From contig SLGS01000040.1 of NCBI GenBank assembly GCA_007136565.1, positions 1 through 7,218 of the forward strand: 7,218 bases of DNA. Direction: 5' to 3'. Positions 1 to 6,531 of this stretch are shown in pieces. How positions within the stretch are numbered: position 1 is the stretch's first letter; every line of letters starts with the position of its first letter. The notes under the pieces are model-generated. The model made no database searches. It was not told the DNA's origin and saw only the letters and a list, made by a program, of their open reading frames with translations. Source of the stretch: Clostridia bacterium (GTDB taxonomy: Bacteria; Bacillota; Sulfobacillia; SLMV01). A program made the position numbers and the translations under genes.

Positions 1-1199
1 TCCGCCGTCGCATCGAGATATCGCCGCGCGGCTGCCGGGAGATCCGAGTGCCTGCGAACCCCGGTTAGGTCTTCAGACCACCCCGGGAGCTCTTCGTAGA
101 CGGGCTCGCAGCTTCCAAAGGTTCCCAAATCGTGCGGGTATGCTTCGGTATATCCCCCGGGATGCCGATATCCCCGGGCGATCTTGATCCGCTCCAGTCC
201 GCTGAGGGTATCCAGCTTGGTGAGGCAAAGGCCGGAAAGGCCGCTAACCCTGACCGAATGCTTGAGAATTACCGCGTCCAGCCACCCGACTCGCCTGGGT
301 CTGCCGGTGGTCGTGCCGTACTCCGCTCCCTGCTCCCTCAGCCAGTCTCCCGTCTCATCCCGAAGTTCCGTTGGCATCGGCCCATCCCCAACCCGAGACG
401 TGTACGCCTTTGCTACACCGATGACGCGGGATATTTTCGTCGGACCAACACCCGTTCCTATGCAGGCTCCCCCGGCGGTGGGGTGGGAAGACGTTACGAA
501 AGGATAGGTACCGTGATCGACATCGAGCATGGTGCCCTGGGCCCCTTCGAACAGGACACGCTGCCCATTATCGAGGGCATCGTTGATGAGGATGGATGTA
601 TCGCAAACGTATGGCTGCAACCGCTCAGCGTAGGCCAGGTACTCCTCGAGAACCCGTTGGCGGTCGAACCCCTCGGAATCGTAGACCCGCTCCAGCAGGT
701 GGTTCACCTGCGCGAGCTGGTGAATCAGCTTCTCTTCGAAAACCCGTGCGTTCATTAGGTCCACGACCCTCACGCCGGCGCGCGATGCCTTATCCATGTA
801 GGCCGGACCTATCCCGCGCTGAGTGGTCCCGATCCGGCGCTCTCCTCGCCCTTCCTCTTCGAGGGCGTCCAGGCGCTTATGATAGGGCATGATCACGTGC
901 GCGATATCGCTTAGTTTCACCAGGGAGGGATCGGCCCCGGCGGCCTCGAGGCCATCTAACTCATCGAGCATTTGCCCGGGATCGACGACGACTCCATTGC
1001 CTATGACGGATATCTTCCCCGCCAGGATTCCCGAGGGTATGAGGTGCAATTTGTGGGTCTTCCCCGCCACCACGACGGTATGACCGGCGTTGCTACCTCC
1101 TTGATAGCGAACGACCACATCCGCTCTTTCGGCGAGGAAGTCGGTCATCTTTCCCTTACCCTCGTCGCCCCATTGGGCACCCACTAGGACTACAGCCAT
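1..1199 (-). CDS. purA: Adenylosuccinate synthetase, C-terminal end cut by window edge
   Basis: PurA joins IMP and aspartate using GTP to form adenylosuccinate, the first committed step from IMP to AMP, in the cytoplasm. Reading from the ATG at 1199 gives 399 uninterrupted residues with the family landmarks in order. The N-terminal QWGDEGKG loop is at residues 9-16, with catalytic Asp12. Catalytic His40 lies in GGSNAGHT. The signature GIGPAYMDKASR is at 129-140, FEGAQGT at 217-223, the arginine loop EYGTTTGRPRR at 293-303, and the guanine-site KLD at 328-330. The visible part ends in the conserved DLPAAARRYL stretch, so about 30 residues of a usual ~430 are missing to the left. Small departures from the usual sequence are Ser36 (often Asn) and His239 (often Asn). 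It lies 30 nt after the flavoprotein gene and is probably co-transcribed with it. I see no purine riboswitch in that short gap. Confidence 0.97.
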   Translation of the reverse strand, partial: MAVVLVGAQWGDEGKGKMTDFLAERADVVVRYQGGSNAGHTVVVAGKTHKLHLIPSGILAGKISVIGNGVVVDPGQMLDELDGLEAAGADPSLVKLSDIAHVIMPYHKRLDALEEEGRGERRIGTTQRGIGPAYMDKASRAGVRVVDLMNARVFEEKLIHQLAQVNHLLERVYDSEGFDRQRVLEEYLAYAERLQPYVCDTSILINDALDNGQRVLFEGAQGTMLDVDHGTYPFVTSSHPTAGGACIGTGVGPTKISRVIGVAKAYTSRVGDGPMPTELRDETGDWLREQGAEYGTTTGRPRRVGWLDAVILKHSVRVSGLSGLCLTKLDTLSGLERIKIARGYRHPGGYTEAYPHDLGTFGSCEPVYEELPGWSEDLTGVRRHSDLPAAARRYLDATA

Positions 1200-1209
1200 G
1201 ATTACAACG

Positions 1210-1217
1210 CTCCCCCC
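1210..1217 (-). promoter_or_regulatory. Ribosome binding site of purA
   Basis: On the minus strand GGGGGGAG lies 10 nt before the purA ATG at 1199. It is G-rich and only partly matches AGGAGG, but its spacing fits and supports this start, which also gives the expected N-terminus immediately before the QWGDEGKG loop. Confidence 0.6.
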
Positions 1218-1229
1218 GGAATTTGCGCG

Positions 1230-2630
1230 TTAGACTTGATCACCGGCGCATATATGACGAGCTGCCCTGACCCCAGAGGCGGATGCCTGGGCGAGACCGT
1301 GGGTTATCCCGGCCCCATCCCCGACGGCGAACAGTCCCGCCACGGGAGTCTCCATGTTTTCGTCTACCCGCAAACCCGCGGAATAGAACTTCACCTCTAC
1401 GCCGTACAGAAGAGTGTGTCTCGAATGGACGCCGGGCATCAGGATATCCAATGCCTCGAGCATTTCAAGTATGCCCAACAGCTGCCTGTACGGCAATACC
1501 AGGCTGAGATCCCCCGGCGTAGCCTCCGGGAGCGTGGGGCGGACGACTCCCCGCGAAAGGCGGTGCTGTGTGGAGCGTCGACCAGCCATGAGATCACCCA
1601 ACCTTTGGACCAACACACCTCCGCCGAGCATGTTCGCCAATGATGCTATGTTCTTGCCGTAGCGATTGGGTTCGTCGAAGGGCTCGGTAAAGGTTTTCGA
1701 TACGAGCAAAGCAAAGTTGGTGTTCTCCGTGGAACGATCCCGGTAGCTGTGCCCGTTCACCGTGACCACATCATCCACATTCTCGACGGTCACCTCGCCG
1801 TGCGGACACATGCAAAAGGTGCGAACCTTATCGTCGAAGGATCTCGAGTAATAGATCAGCTTGGACTCGTAAACCTTTTCGGTGATCTCCTCGGTTACCA
1901 GGGCCGGCACCTCTACTCGCAGCCCGACGTCCACAGGACTCGATGCGGCGCGGATATCCAATCTGCGGGCTTCGCCTTCCACCCATTCTGAACCCGAGCG
2001 CCCCGGCGCGAGTATTACGCGATCCGCCCGGATCTCTTCCCCCCGATCGGTTAGCACGCCGCGAACGCGCCCCTCTTCGACCAACACGCGCTCAACGCCC
2101 AGGTTGAAAGTCACGTTCAACCTGCTGGCCAGGTAATCGTGGGCCTCCTCCAAGATACCCGCGCAGCGCTCGGTCCCGAGATGGCGGATCCTACCCGGTA
2201 CGAAAAGCAGATCGGCCGCCGCCGCGCGGCGGTGGAGATCCCGGACCACATCCTCATCGCCACCATAGATCTCATCGGGTGCACCGAAGTGCATGTACCA
2301 CGAGTCACAATAATCGATGAGATCGGACAATTCTTCCCGCGGCATGTACTCCAGGAGACTTCCCCCGAACTCGGTGGTCAGGGTCAGTTTACCGTCACTG
2401 AATGCACCGGCCCCTCCCCACCCTGACGTTATCGAGCAAGGACGGCACCCGACACATCGCCCGAGCCGTTGAAGGGGACAGTCCCTGCCGCGAAGGTCGT
2501 TTCCCCTTTCGATCATGAGGATCGATAAATCGGGCCTCCGAAGCGTCAGCTCGAGGGCGGCGAAAATGCCCGCCGGGCCCGCGCCGACTATGACAACATC
2601 GTAGGAGGATCCATTGGAGGGCAATCTCAT
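1230..2630 (-). CDS. FAD-dependent dehydrogenase, COG2509 type
   Basis: A 466-residue soluble flavoprotein. The N-terminus has a dinucleotide-binding Rossmann fold: GAGPAG at residues 16-21, and Glu41 at the end of the second strand (MIERG), placed to bind the FAD ribose. Four cysteines follow (51, 59, 62, 65), then GGAGAFSDGKL at 72-82. The second FAD motif, LFAVGDGAG at 433-441, lies near the C-terminus and is followed by a Gly/Ala-rich helix. This order fits the uncharacterised FAD-dependent dehydrogenases grouped as COG2509; the substrate is unknown. The cysteine cluster could bind metal or act as a redox site, which is inference. The ATG overlaps the dnaB stop as ATGA, with GAGG 4 nt before the start, so translation is probably coupled to dnaB. 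It is not a usual member of the rplI-dnaB-purA neighbourhood. Sure of flavoprotein family, unsure of function. Confidence 0.85.
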   Translation of the reverse strand: MRLPSNGSSYDVVIVGAGPAGIFAALELTLRRPDLSILMIERGNDLRGRDCPLQRLGRCVGCRPCSITSGWGGAGAFSDGKLTLTTEFGGSLLEYMPREELSDLIDYCDSWYMHFGAPDEIYGGDEDVVRDLHRRAAAADLLFVPGRIRHLGTERCAGILEEAHDYLASRLNVTFNLGVERVLVEEGRVRGVLTDRGEEIRADRVILAPGRSGSEWVEGEARRLDIRAASSPVDVGLRVEVPALVTEEITEKVYESKLIYYSRSFDDKVRTFCMCPHGEVTVENVDDVVTVNGHSYRDRSTENTNFALLVSKTFTEPFDEPNRYGKNIASLANMLGGGVLVQRLGDLMAGRRSTQHRLSRGVVRPTLPEATPGDLSLVLPYRQLLGILEMLEALDILMPGVHSRHTLLYGVEVKFYSAGLRVDENMETPVAGLFAVGDGAGITHGLAQASASGVRAARHICAGDQV

Positions 2631-3949
2631 TCTTCCTCTCGCCAGGAGGGCTCCACGAATCGACTGTACTGCTTCATGAAAATGAGGTTCACGATACCCG
2701 TGGGACCATTACGCTGTTTCGCTATGACCAGATCCATCAGGTTCTCGTTATCGTTGTCGGGATTATTCCATAGGAAGGTAACCACGTCGGCATCCTGCTC
2801 AATGGCCCCCGATTCGCGCAAGTCCGAAAGCTGCGGTCGCCTGTCCGAGCGTTGCTCGACCGCCCGGCTCAGCTGTGATAGGGCGACTACCGGAACTTTC
2901 AGCTCCCTCGCGAGGCCCTTCAAGGACCGCGAGATCTCGGAGATTTCCTGCTGCCTGTTCTCCAGGTTATTCCCATGCATCAGTTGTAGGTAGTCGATGA
3001 GTATCAAGCCGACGTCCGCCTCCGCCTTCATCCGCCGAGCTCGACCCCGAAGTTCCATTGCGCTGAGACTGGGGCTGTCATCGACGTAGATTCCGACTTC
3101 GCTCAGTCGACCGAGGGCGCGAGAGAGCTTCGGCCAATCCTCGTCCCTGAGGTACCCGGATCTAAGGCGATGCCCGTCTATCCTGGCCTCGGACGCCAGG
3201 AGCCGCATCGCAAGCTGCTCCCTGGCCATTTCGAGGCTGAAAACGGCCACTGGGATGTCGTGTCCGATGGCCGCATTGGCCGCGATGTTTAGCGCCAGGG
3301 TGGTCTTTCCCACCGACGGCCGGGCCGCTACGATGATCAGCTCGGAAGGATGCAGCCCCGAGGTCATCTCGTCCAGCTTCTTGAAACCGGTGGGTACACC
3401 CACAACTTCGCCCTTATGATTGTAGAGTTTCTCGATCTCTTCGAAGGTATCGCGCAGGATGACTTCCAGGGGAGCATAGTTCCTACCGAGCCTTCCCTGG
3501 GCCAGCTCGAAAATGAGTTGCTCAGCCTGGTCCAATACCTCCTGGGGCTCGCGATCCGTGGAGTAGGCCAGCTTGCTGATCTCTGCAGAAGCCCTCAAGA
3601 GCCTTCGCAGGAGGGATTTCTGTTCGACGATCCGCGCGTAGTGTTCAGCGTTGGCGGCCGTCGGAACGGAGGAGGCAACGTCGGATATGTACACCGCACC
3701 GCCGACGGAGTCGAGTCCGCCCAGGCGGCCTAGTTCCTCGGTAACGGTAACCAGGTCCACTGCCTCGCCCCTATCGAAGAGTCGAAGCATGGCTTCGAAC
3801 ATGCGGCGGTGTGACTCCCGGTAGAAGTCGTCCGGTCGCAGGAGTTCGGCCGCAGCAACGATCGCATCCCGGTCGAGCATCATGGATCCGAGCACGGATT
3901 TCTCTGCGTCCTCGTTGTTCGGCGGCACCCTGTCCATTAGAGTGCTCAC
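2627..3949 (-). CDS. dnaB: Replicative DNA helicase DnaB
   Basis: DnaB is the hexameric 5'-3' helicase that encircles the lagging-strand template at the replication fork and recruits primase. The 440-residue product is normal length with no intein. The N-terminal primase-interacting domain covers roughly residues 8-110 (PPNNEDAEKSVLG near the start). A linker follows, and the RecA-like ATPase domain starts near 184. Walker A is ARPSVGKTT (209-217; Lys215, Thr216). The catalytic Glu is 240 in FSLEM. Walker B is LILIDYLQL, with Asp319. RESGAIEQDAD (378-388) and the arginine-finger motif KQRNGPTG (411-418, Arg413) complete it. The start is GTG at 3949, chosen because GGAGG lies 9 nt upstream; an in-frame ATG at codon 5 is too far from it. 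It follows rplI by 37 nt and overlaps the flavoprotein gene by 4 nt. The Asn/Asp-rich segment WNNPDNDNEN (394-403) is a small lineage-specific loop. Confidence 0.97.
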   Translation of the reverse strand: MSTLMDRVPPNNEDAEKSVLGSMMLDRDAIVAAAELLRPDDFYRESHRRMFEAMLRLFDRGEAVDLVTVTEELGRLGGLDSVGGAVYISDVASSVPTAANAEHYARIVEQKSLLRRLLRASAEISKLAYSTDREPQEVLDQAEQLIFELAQGRLGRNYAPLEVILRDTFEEIEKLYNHKGEVVGVPTGFKKLDEMTSGLHPSELIIVAARPSVGKTTLALNIAANAAIGHDIPVAVFSLEMAREQLAMRLLASEARIDGHRLRSGYLRDEDWPKLSRALGRLSEVGIYVDDSPSLSAMELRGRARRMKAEADVGLILIDYLQLMHGNNLENRQQEISEISRSLKGLARELKVPVVALSQLSRAVEQRSDRRPQLSDLRESGAIEQDADVVTFLWNNPDNDNENLMDLVIAKQRNGPTGIVNLIFMKQYSRFVEPSWREEE

Positions 3950-3958
3950 TTAAGCCCC

Positions 3959-3963
3959 CCTCC
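3959..3963 (-). promoter_or_regulatory. Ribosome binding site fixing the GTG start of dnaB
   Basis: Minus-strand GGAGG, running on into GGGG, sits 9 nt before the GTG at 3949. This is good spacing for the GTG and poor spacing (about 21 nt) for the internal ATG four codons later, so it decides the start. Confidence 0.7.
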
Positions 3964-3986
3964 AAGACGCGATGAGACCTTCGACC

Positions 3987-4436
3987 TCAGTCCTCGGCGA
4001 CTACCGCCACCGCAATGGGGACCTTTACGTCGGCGTGGAGATCCAGGATAACCTCGCGCTGCCCGAGATCGCGAATGGGTTCTTCGAGCTGGATCTTTCT
4101 GCGGTCGATCTTCTCTCCGACCTTTTCTTCGACGGCCTCGGCGATATCTTGGGCAGTCACGGAACCGAATAGTTTCCCGGATGCGCCGGCCCGGGCGCCC
4201 AGCTGCACTTCCACTCCCTCGAGGGCCTCGGCAAGTCTCTCGGCTTCCCTGAGCGCCTCGTCCGCGGCGCGACGACGCCGATTGAGTTCTTCTTCCAACC
4301 TGGCCATGTGGGCCTTGGTGGCCTTTTGGGCCAACCCACGGGGGATCAGGTAGTTGCGGGCGTACCCGTCGGCGACCTCGACGATGTCGCCGGGTCCGCC
4401 GAGATTTTCGACCATTTCCAGCAGGATGATTCTCAT
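3987..4436 (-). CDS. rplI: 50S ribosomal protein L9
   Basis: L9 binds 23S rRNA near the base of the L1 stalk and reaches outward from the ribosome; in model bacteria it helps maintain reading frame. The 149-residue product has the usual two-domain layout. The N-terminal RNA-binding domain opens MRIILLEMVENLGGPGD and matches the family signature from Gly13 to Thr40, including GYARNYLIPRG. A long charged central helix covers about 41-75, rich in Glu, Arg and Ala. The C-terminal domain (about 80-149) includes GKLFGSVT and ends on DLHADVKVPIAV. The ATG at 4436 overlaps the stop of the upstream DUF2232 gene as ATGA, and AGGAGG lies 7 nt before it inside that gene, so translation is probably coupled to the membrane protein gene. 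dnaB follows after 37 nt. The family assignment is secure. Confidence 0.97.
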   Translation of the reverse strand: MRIILLEMVENLGGPGDIVEVADGYARNYLIPRGLAQKATKAHMARLEEELNRRRRAADEALREAERLAEALEGVEVQLGARAGASGKLFGSVTAQDIAEAVEEKVGEKIDRRKIQLEEPIRDLGQREVILDLHADVKVPIAVAVVAED

Positions 4437-5446
4437 TTGAAGTCCTCCTCGTTTCTGTCTTCGGTTTCGACGTTCGATGGCTTCGTATCTCTCTTATCGA
4501 AAAACCCCCGCACGTCGAGCCCCGAATCCAATATGGCCACCAGGGGAAGGATGGATACCCCGATGGGATTGATCGTAATCAAAGCGGTGATTCCTCCGGC
4601 CGCCAAGGGCGATCGGATGAACCTTTGCAAGACGAAAAACAAAAGTGCCGCCCCAAAAACCAAGTAGGCGCCGTTGGCCGCAAACAGAGCGTTCTCGGCG
4701 AGCATCACGGGGTAGTTGACTGTATCGGCGTCACCCCCGAGGACTATTATGGTGCCGTAAGATCCCAGTAGGACCAAGGCGAGCCAAATCGGAGCGCGCC
4801 ACCGCGCGAACGAAGGTAATGCGGGAACCGGGTAATTGAGTCTCGGCAAGATGAGCCTCGTAACTCCGAACGTCCACATCGAGTACAGGAAGGCCGACAT
4901 CATGAGCATCGCGGGGAATACCGTCTCCATGATGCCGACCGCGGCCTCGAGCTCTGCGACCAGATCCTCTGGCGTCGCGACCCCGGCACCGGCGTAGACC
5001 TCCGCCATCATCTCCGCGCTGCGCACGGCTGTGGCCTGGATTTGTTCTACGAGATCTATCCCCATGAGGGGGCCGGCCAGCCCCAAGGTCATCAGAAACG
5101 ACAGTGCGATGACCCCTGTTCCCACCCCGACCAGGGTGGACGCGGGCCACCGCCGCAACAGGCCAACCCCGTATGCTACCCCGATCAGACCCACTATGGT
5201 GATCCCCGCGAGGACCGCCTGGATGATGCCGAGGAACATCGTGGATAGAACAACCGTCACGGCGACTGTCATCAGCCCGTAGCGCACTCCGTGCCTGAGA
5301 ATCACCAGCATGACCGGTACAGGCCACGTAATTACGACGAAGAAGCCAGCCAGGGGGAGGAAGGCTCCGAGGAACATTAGCAATACGGTTATTGCCGCCA
5401 GGAGGGCGCTCTCTGCCAGCGATCGCACGGATCCTCCCTGAACCAC
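4433..5446 (-). CDS. DUF2232 (YybS-like) multi-pass membrane protein
   Basis: A 337-residue integral membrane protein of unknown function. Hydrophobic segments, probably eight or nine, lie near residues 11-30, 32-50, 58-97 (likely two), 104-125, 174-200, 218-237, 246-274 and 280-308. A hydrophilic stretch at about 128-170 contains VEQIQ and DLVAELEA. The last ~25 residues form a charged tail after ILDSGLDVRGFF. The membrane layout, length, C-terminal pattern and position between rpsR and rplI match the DUF2232/YybS family of Gram-positive bacteria. The GTG start at 5446 has GGGGAGGT upstream with 8-nt spacing. A second in-frame GTG at 5428 would begin VRSLAESALL, closer to how I expect the family to start, and has GGAGG only 4 nt before it, so the true start is uncertain by six residues. 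Its stop overlaps the rplI ATG. In many Bacillota a gdpP gene follows; here it does not. Confidence 0.8.
   Translation of the reverse strand: MVQGGSVRSLAESALLAAITVLLMFLGAFLPLAGFFVVITWPVPVMLVILRHGVRYGLMTVAVTVVLSTMFLGIIQAVLAGITIVGLIGVAYGVGLLRRWPASTLVGVGTGVIALSFLMTLGLAGPLMGIDLVEQIQATAVRSAEMMAEVYAGAGVATPEDLVAELEAAVGIMETVFPAMLMMSAFLYSMWTFGVTRLILPRLNYPVPALPSFARWRAPIWLALVLLGSYGTIIVLGGDADTVNYPVMLAENALFAANGAYLVFGAALLFFVLQRFIRSPLAAGGITALITINPIGVSILPLVAILDSGLDVRGFFDKRDTKPSNVETEDRNEEDFK
4444..4449 (-). promoter_or_regulatory. Ribosome binding site of rplI, inside the DUF2232 gene
   Basis: A perfect AGGAGG on the minus strand lies 7 nt before the rplI ATG at 4436 and is embedded in the last codons of the upstream gene. 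It supports translational coupling at the ATGA junction. Confidence 0.75.
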
Positions 5447-5528
5447 GAAGGCTACCTCCCCTTCAACCGGCGCTCTCGTCCGAGCGCGACAATGGTAGTT
5501 TCAACCCCTAGGATCCACCGAATACGGA
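5447..5528 (-). other. Intergenic gap between rpsR and the DUF2232 gene, with a small hairpin
   Basis: An 82-nt non-coding gap. It contains the ribosome binding site of the DUF2232 gene (GGGGAGGT, 5454-5461). It also contains a perfect 6-bp inverted repeat, GCGCTC at 5470-5475 and GAGCGC at 5482-5487, with a 6-nt loop. No T-run follows the hairpin, so it does not look like an intrinsic terminator. A TTGAAA hexamer is present, but no -10 box lies at the right distance. The stretch is most likely just operon spacing, perhaps with a processing hairpin. Confidence 0.35.
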
Positions 5529-5765
5529 CTACGTCACGTCCACGGTGAAGGGGAGCAGTGCCATGATCCGGGCCCTCTTGATTGCCTGGGTCAACTGCCT
5601 TTGGTGGCGGGCACAGTTGCCCGTGACGCGGCGCGGCAGGATCTTACCCCGATCGCTGATGAATCGGCGAAGACGCCCCACGTCCTTGTAATCCACCCCT
5701 TCGATCTTATCGACGCAAAAACCACAGACCTTGCGGCGTTTCTTTCGCGGTCTCTTGGGTGGCAA
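5529..5765 (-). CDS. rpsR: 30S ribosomal protein S18, zinc-ligand form
   Basis: S18 binds 16S rRNA in the platform of the small subunit as a heterodimer with S6. Read from TTG at 5765 it is 78 residues: a basic N-terminus (PPKRPRKKRRK), then the core from VCGFC through DYKDV, ILPRRVTGNCARHQR and IKRARIMALLPF, all typical of S18. Cys14, Cys17, Cys51 and His54 form a CxxC...CxxH set, the ligands expected in the zinc-binding version of S18; many lineages have lost them. The frame is also open three codons further to GTG at 5774, but the Shine-Dalgarno GGGAGGTG overlaps that GTG. The same Shine-Dalgarno is correctly spaced for the TTG, so I chose the TTG. It lies 18 nt after ssb and shares the rpsF-ssb-rpsR operon. 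Product certain, start likely. Confidence 0.95.
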   Translation of the reverse strand: MPPKRPRKKRRKVCGFCVDKIEGVDYKDVGRLRRFISDRGKILPRRVTGNCARHQRQLTQAIKRARIMALLPFTVDVT

Positions 5766-5771
5766 TAGGTA

Positions 5772-5779
5772 CACCTCCC
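5772..5779 (-). promoter_or_regulatory. Ribosome binding site that decides the rpsR start
   Basis: Minus-strand GGGAGGTG. Its final GTG is the in-frame GTG at 5774, which therefore cannot be served by this site. The GGAGG core lies 8 nt before the TTG at 5765, an ideal distance, so the TTG is the favoured start. Confidence 0.7.
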
Positions 5780-5783
5780 ATTC

Positions 5784-6206
5784 TTAAAAGGGAACCTCGT
5801 CCTCAAAATCTTCCTCGAACAGGTCCTCGAATTCGTCGACTCCCTGGTCGTTGGTCTTCTTGGATCGCGAGGACCCACTACGGTCACTGGGCCAGTCGAG
5901 AAACTTGACCTCGTCGGCCACGATCTCCACGGTGCGACGGCGCTCGCCTTCGGCGGTTTCCCAGTTGCGGGCCTGCACCATCCCCTTGACCGCTACCAGG
6001 CGCCCCTTGTTCAGGTTGGCTCCGACGGTCTCGGCCAGCTTGCGCCAGCAGACGATGTCGTGGAAATCCGTCTCTCGTTCGCCTTCGCGATTGGTGAAAG
6101 GCCTGTCCACGGCCAACCTGAAGTTGGCCACGGCGATGCCGTTCACCGTGTACCTCAGCTCGGGGTCCGCCGTGAGTCGCCCTATAAGAACACATACGTT
6201 GAGCAT
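5784..6206 (-). CDS. ssb: Single-stranded DNA-binding protein
   Basis: SSB coats single-stranded DNA during replication and repair and recruits partner proteins through its C-terminal tip. The 140-residue product has an OB-fold at about 1-105. It opens MLNVCVLIGRLTADPELRYT, contains DFHDIVCWRKLAE with Trp54 at a DNA-stacking position, and has KGMVQARNWE and VEIVADEVKFLDW. A short disordered linker (106-120, Ser/Arg/Lys/Asn) leads to an acidic tail ending DEVPF, the protein-docking tip typical of SSB. The tail is shorter than in many bacterial SSBs. The ATG at 6206 is preceded by GGGGGG 8 nt away, a weak ribosome binding site, with a GAGGA further up. It sits 22 nt after rpsF and 18 nt before rpsR, the usual placement between the S6 and S18 genes. 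Confidence 0.97.
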   Translation of the reverse strand: MLNVCVLIGRLTADPELRYTVNGIAVANFRLAVDRPFTNREGERETDFHDIVCWRKLAETVGANLNKGRLVAVKGMVQARNWETAEGERRRTVEIVADEVKFLDWPSDRSGSSRSKKTNDQGVDEFEDLFEEDFEDEVPF

Positions 6207-6228
6207 AGAAGAGACCCCCCGTCCTCAG

Positions 6229-6522
6229 TTACTCCTCTTGCTTGATGAGCATGAACCGGATAACCGTATCGTCCAACTTCATACGGCGATCCATCTCCAA
6301 AGTGATTTCTTCGTCACCGGCGAAATCCAGGATGACATAGTAGCCCTCTTCATGGTCGTCGATCGGATACGCAAGACGGCGCGTTCCCCACTCGTCCAAC
6401 TCGTTGACGGTCCCGCCCAGCTCTCCCACCATGTCCCGGTAGTGAGCTGCGCGTTCCCTAGCAACTTCGTTGCCGGCGTCGGGACGCACTATATACATTA
6501 ATTCGTAGTTGCGGAACGGCAA
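6229..6522 (-). CDS. rpsF: 30S ribosomal protein S6
   Basis: S6 pairs with S18 and binds the central domain of 16S rRNA in the small-subunit platform. The 97-residue product has the ferredoxin-like S6 core: NYELMYIVRPD at residues 5-15, a first helix rich in Ala/Arg, then EWGTRRLAYPID (44-55) and EEGYYVILDF (58-67), ending VIRFMLIKQEE. The start is TTG at 6522. A perfect AGGAGG lies 9 nt upstream, and the first in-frame ATG (codon 9) would remove the first beta strand, so TTG is well supported. It is the first gene after a strong promoter and a structured leader that probably gives feedback control by the S6:S18 complex. ssb follows after 22 nt. The C-terminus lacks the long acidic extension seen in some enteric S6 proteins. 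Confidence 0.97.
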   Translation of the reverse strand: MPFRNYELMYIVRPDAGNEVARERAAHYRDMVGELGGTVNELDEWGTRRLAYPIDDHEEGYYVILDFAGDEEITLEMDRRMKLDDTVIRFMLIKQEE

Positions 6523-6531
6523 GACTGAAGT

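Noticed and set aside
132..758. A 208-codon open frame on the plus strand.
   Set aside because: It lies fully antisense to purA, whose frame carries every family motif. The plus-strand translation has no recognisable domain and is the usual shadow of GC-rich coding sequence.
1200..1229. A purine-responsive riboswitch or operator before purA.
   Set aside because: The gap is only 30 nt and is filled by the ribosome binding site. There is no room for an aptamer and no matching structure.
2627..3949. An intein in DnaB, a common insertion site.
   Set aside because: The protein is 440 residues with Walker A, Walker B and C-terminal motifs at normal spacing, so there is no insertion.
4731..5327. 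A 198-codon minus-strand open frame inside the DUF2232 gene.
   Set aside because: It is an alternative frame of the same strand, rich in Gly, Arg, Asp and His as expected for an out-of-frame reading. The membrane-protein frame is longer, has a ribosome binding site and couples to rplI.
5447..5528. Possible promoter for the DUF2232 gene based on TTGAAA.
   Set aside because: At 16-18 nt downstream the sequence is GC-rich (around GGACGA), with no resemblance to TATAAT.
5851..6501. A 216-codon plus-strand open frame across ssb and rpsF.
   Set aside because: It spans two well-supported minus-strand genes and the gap between them, and its translation resembles no family.
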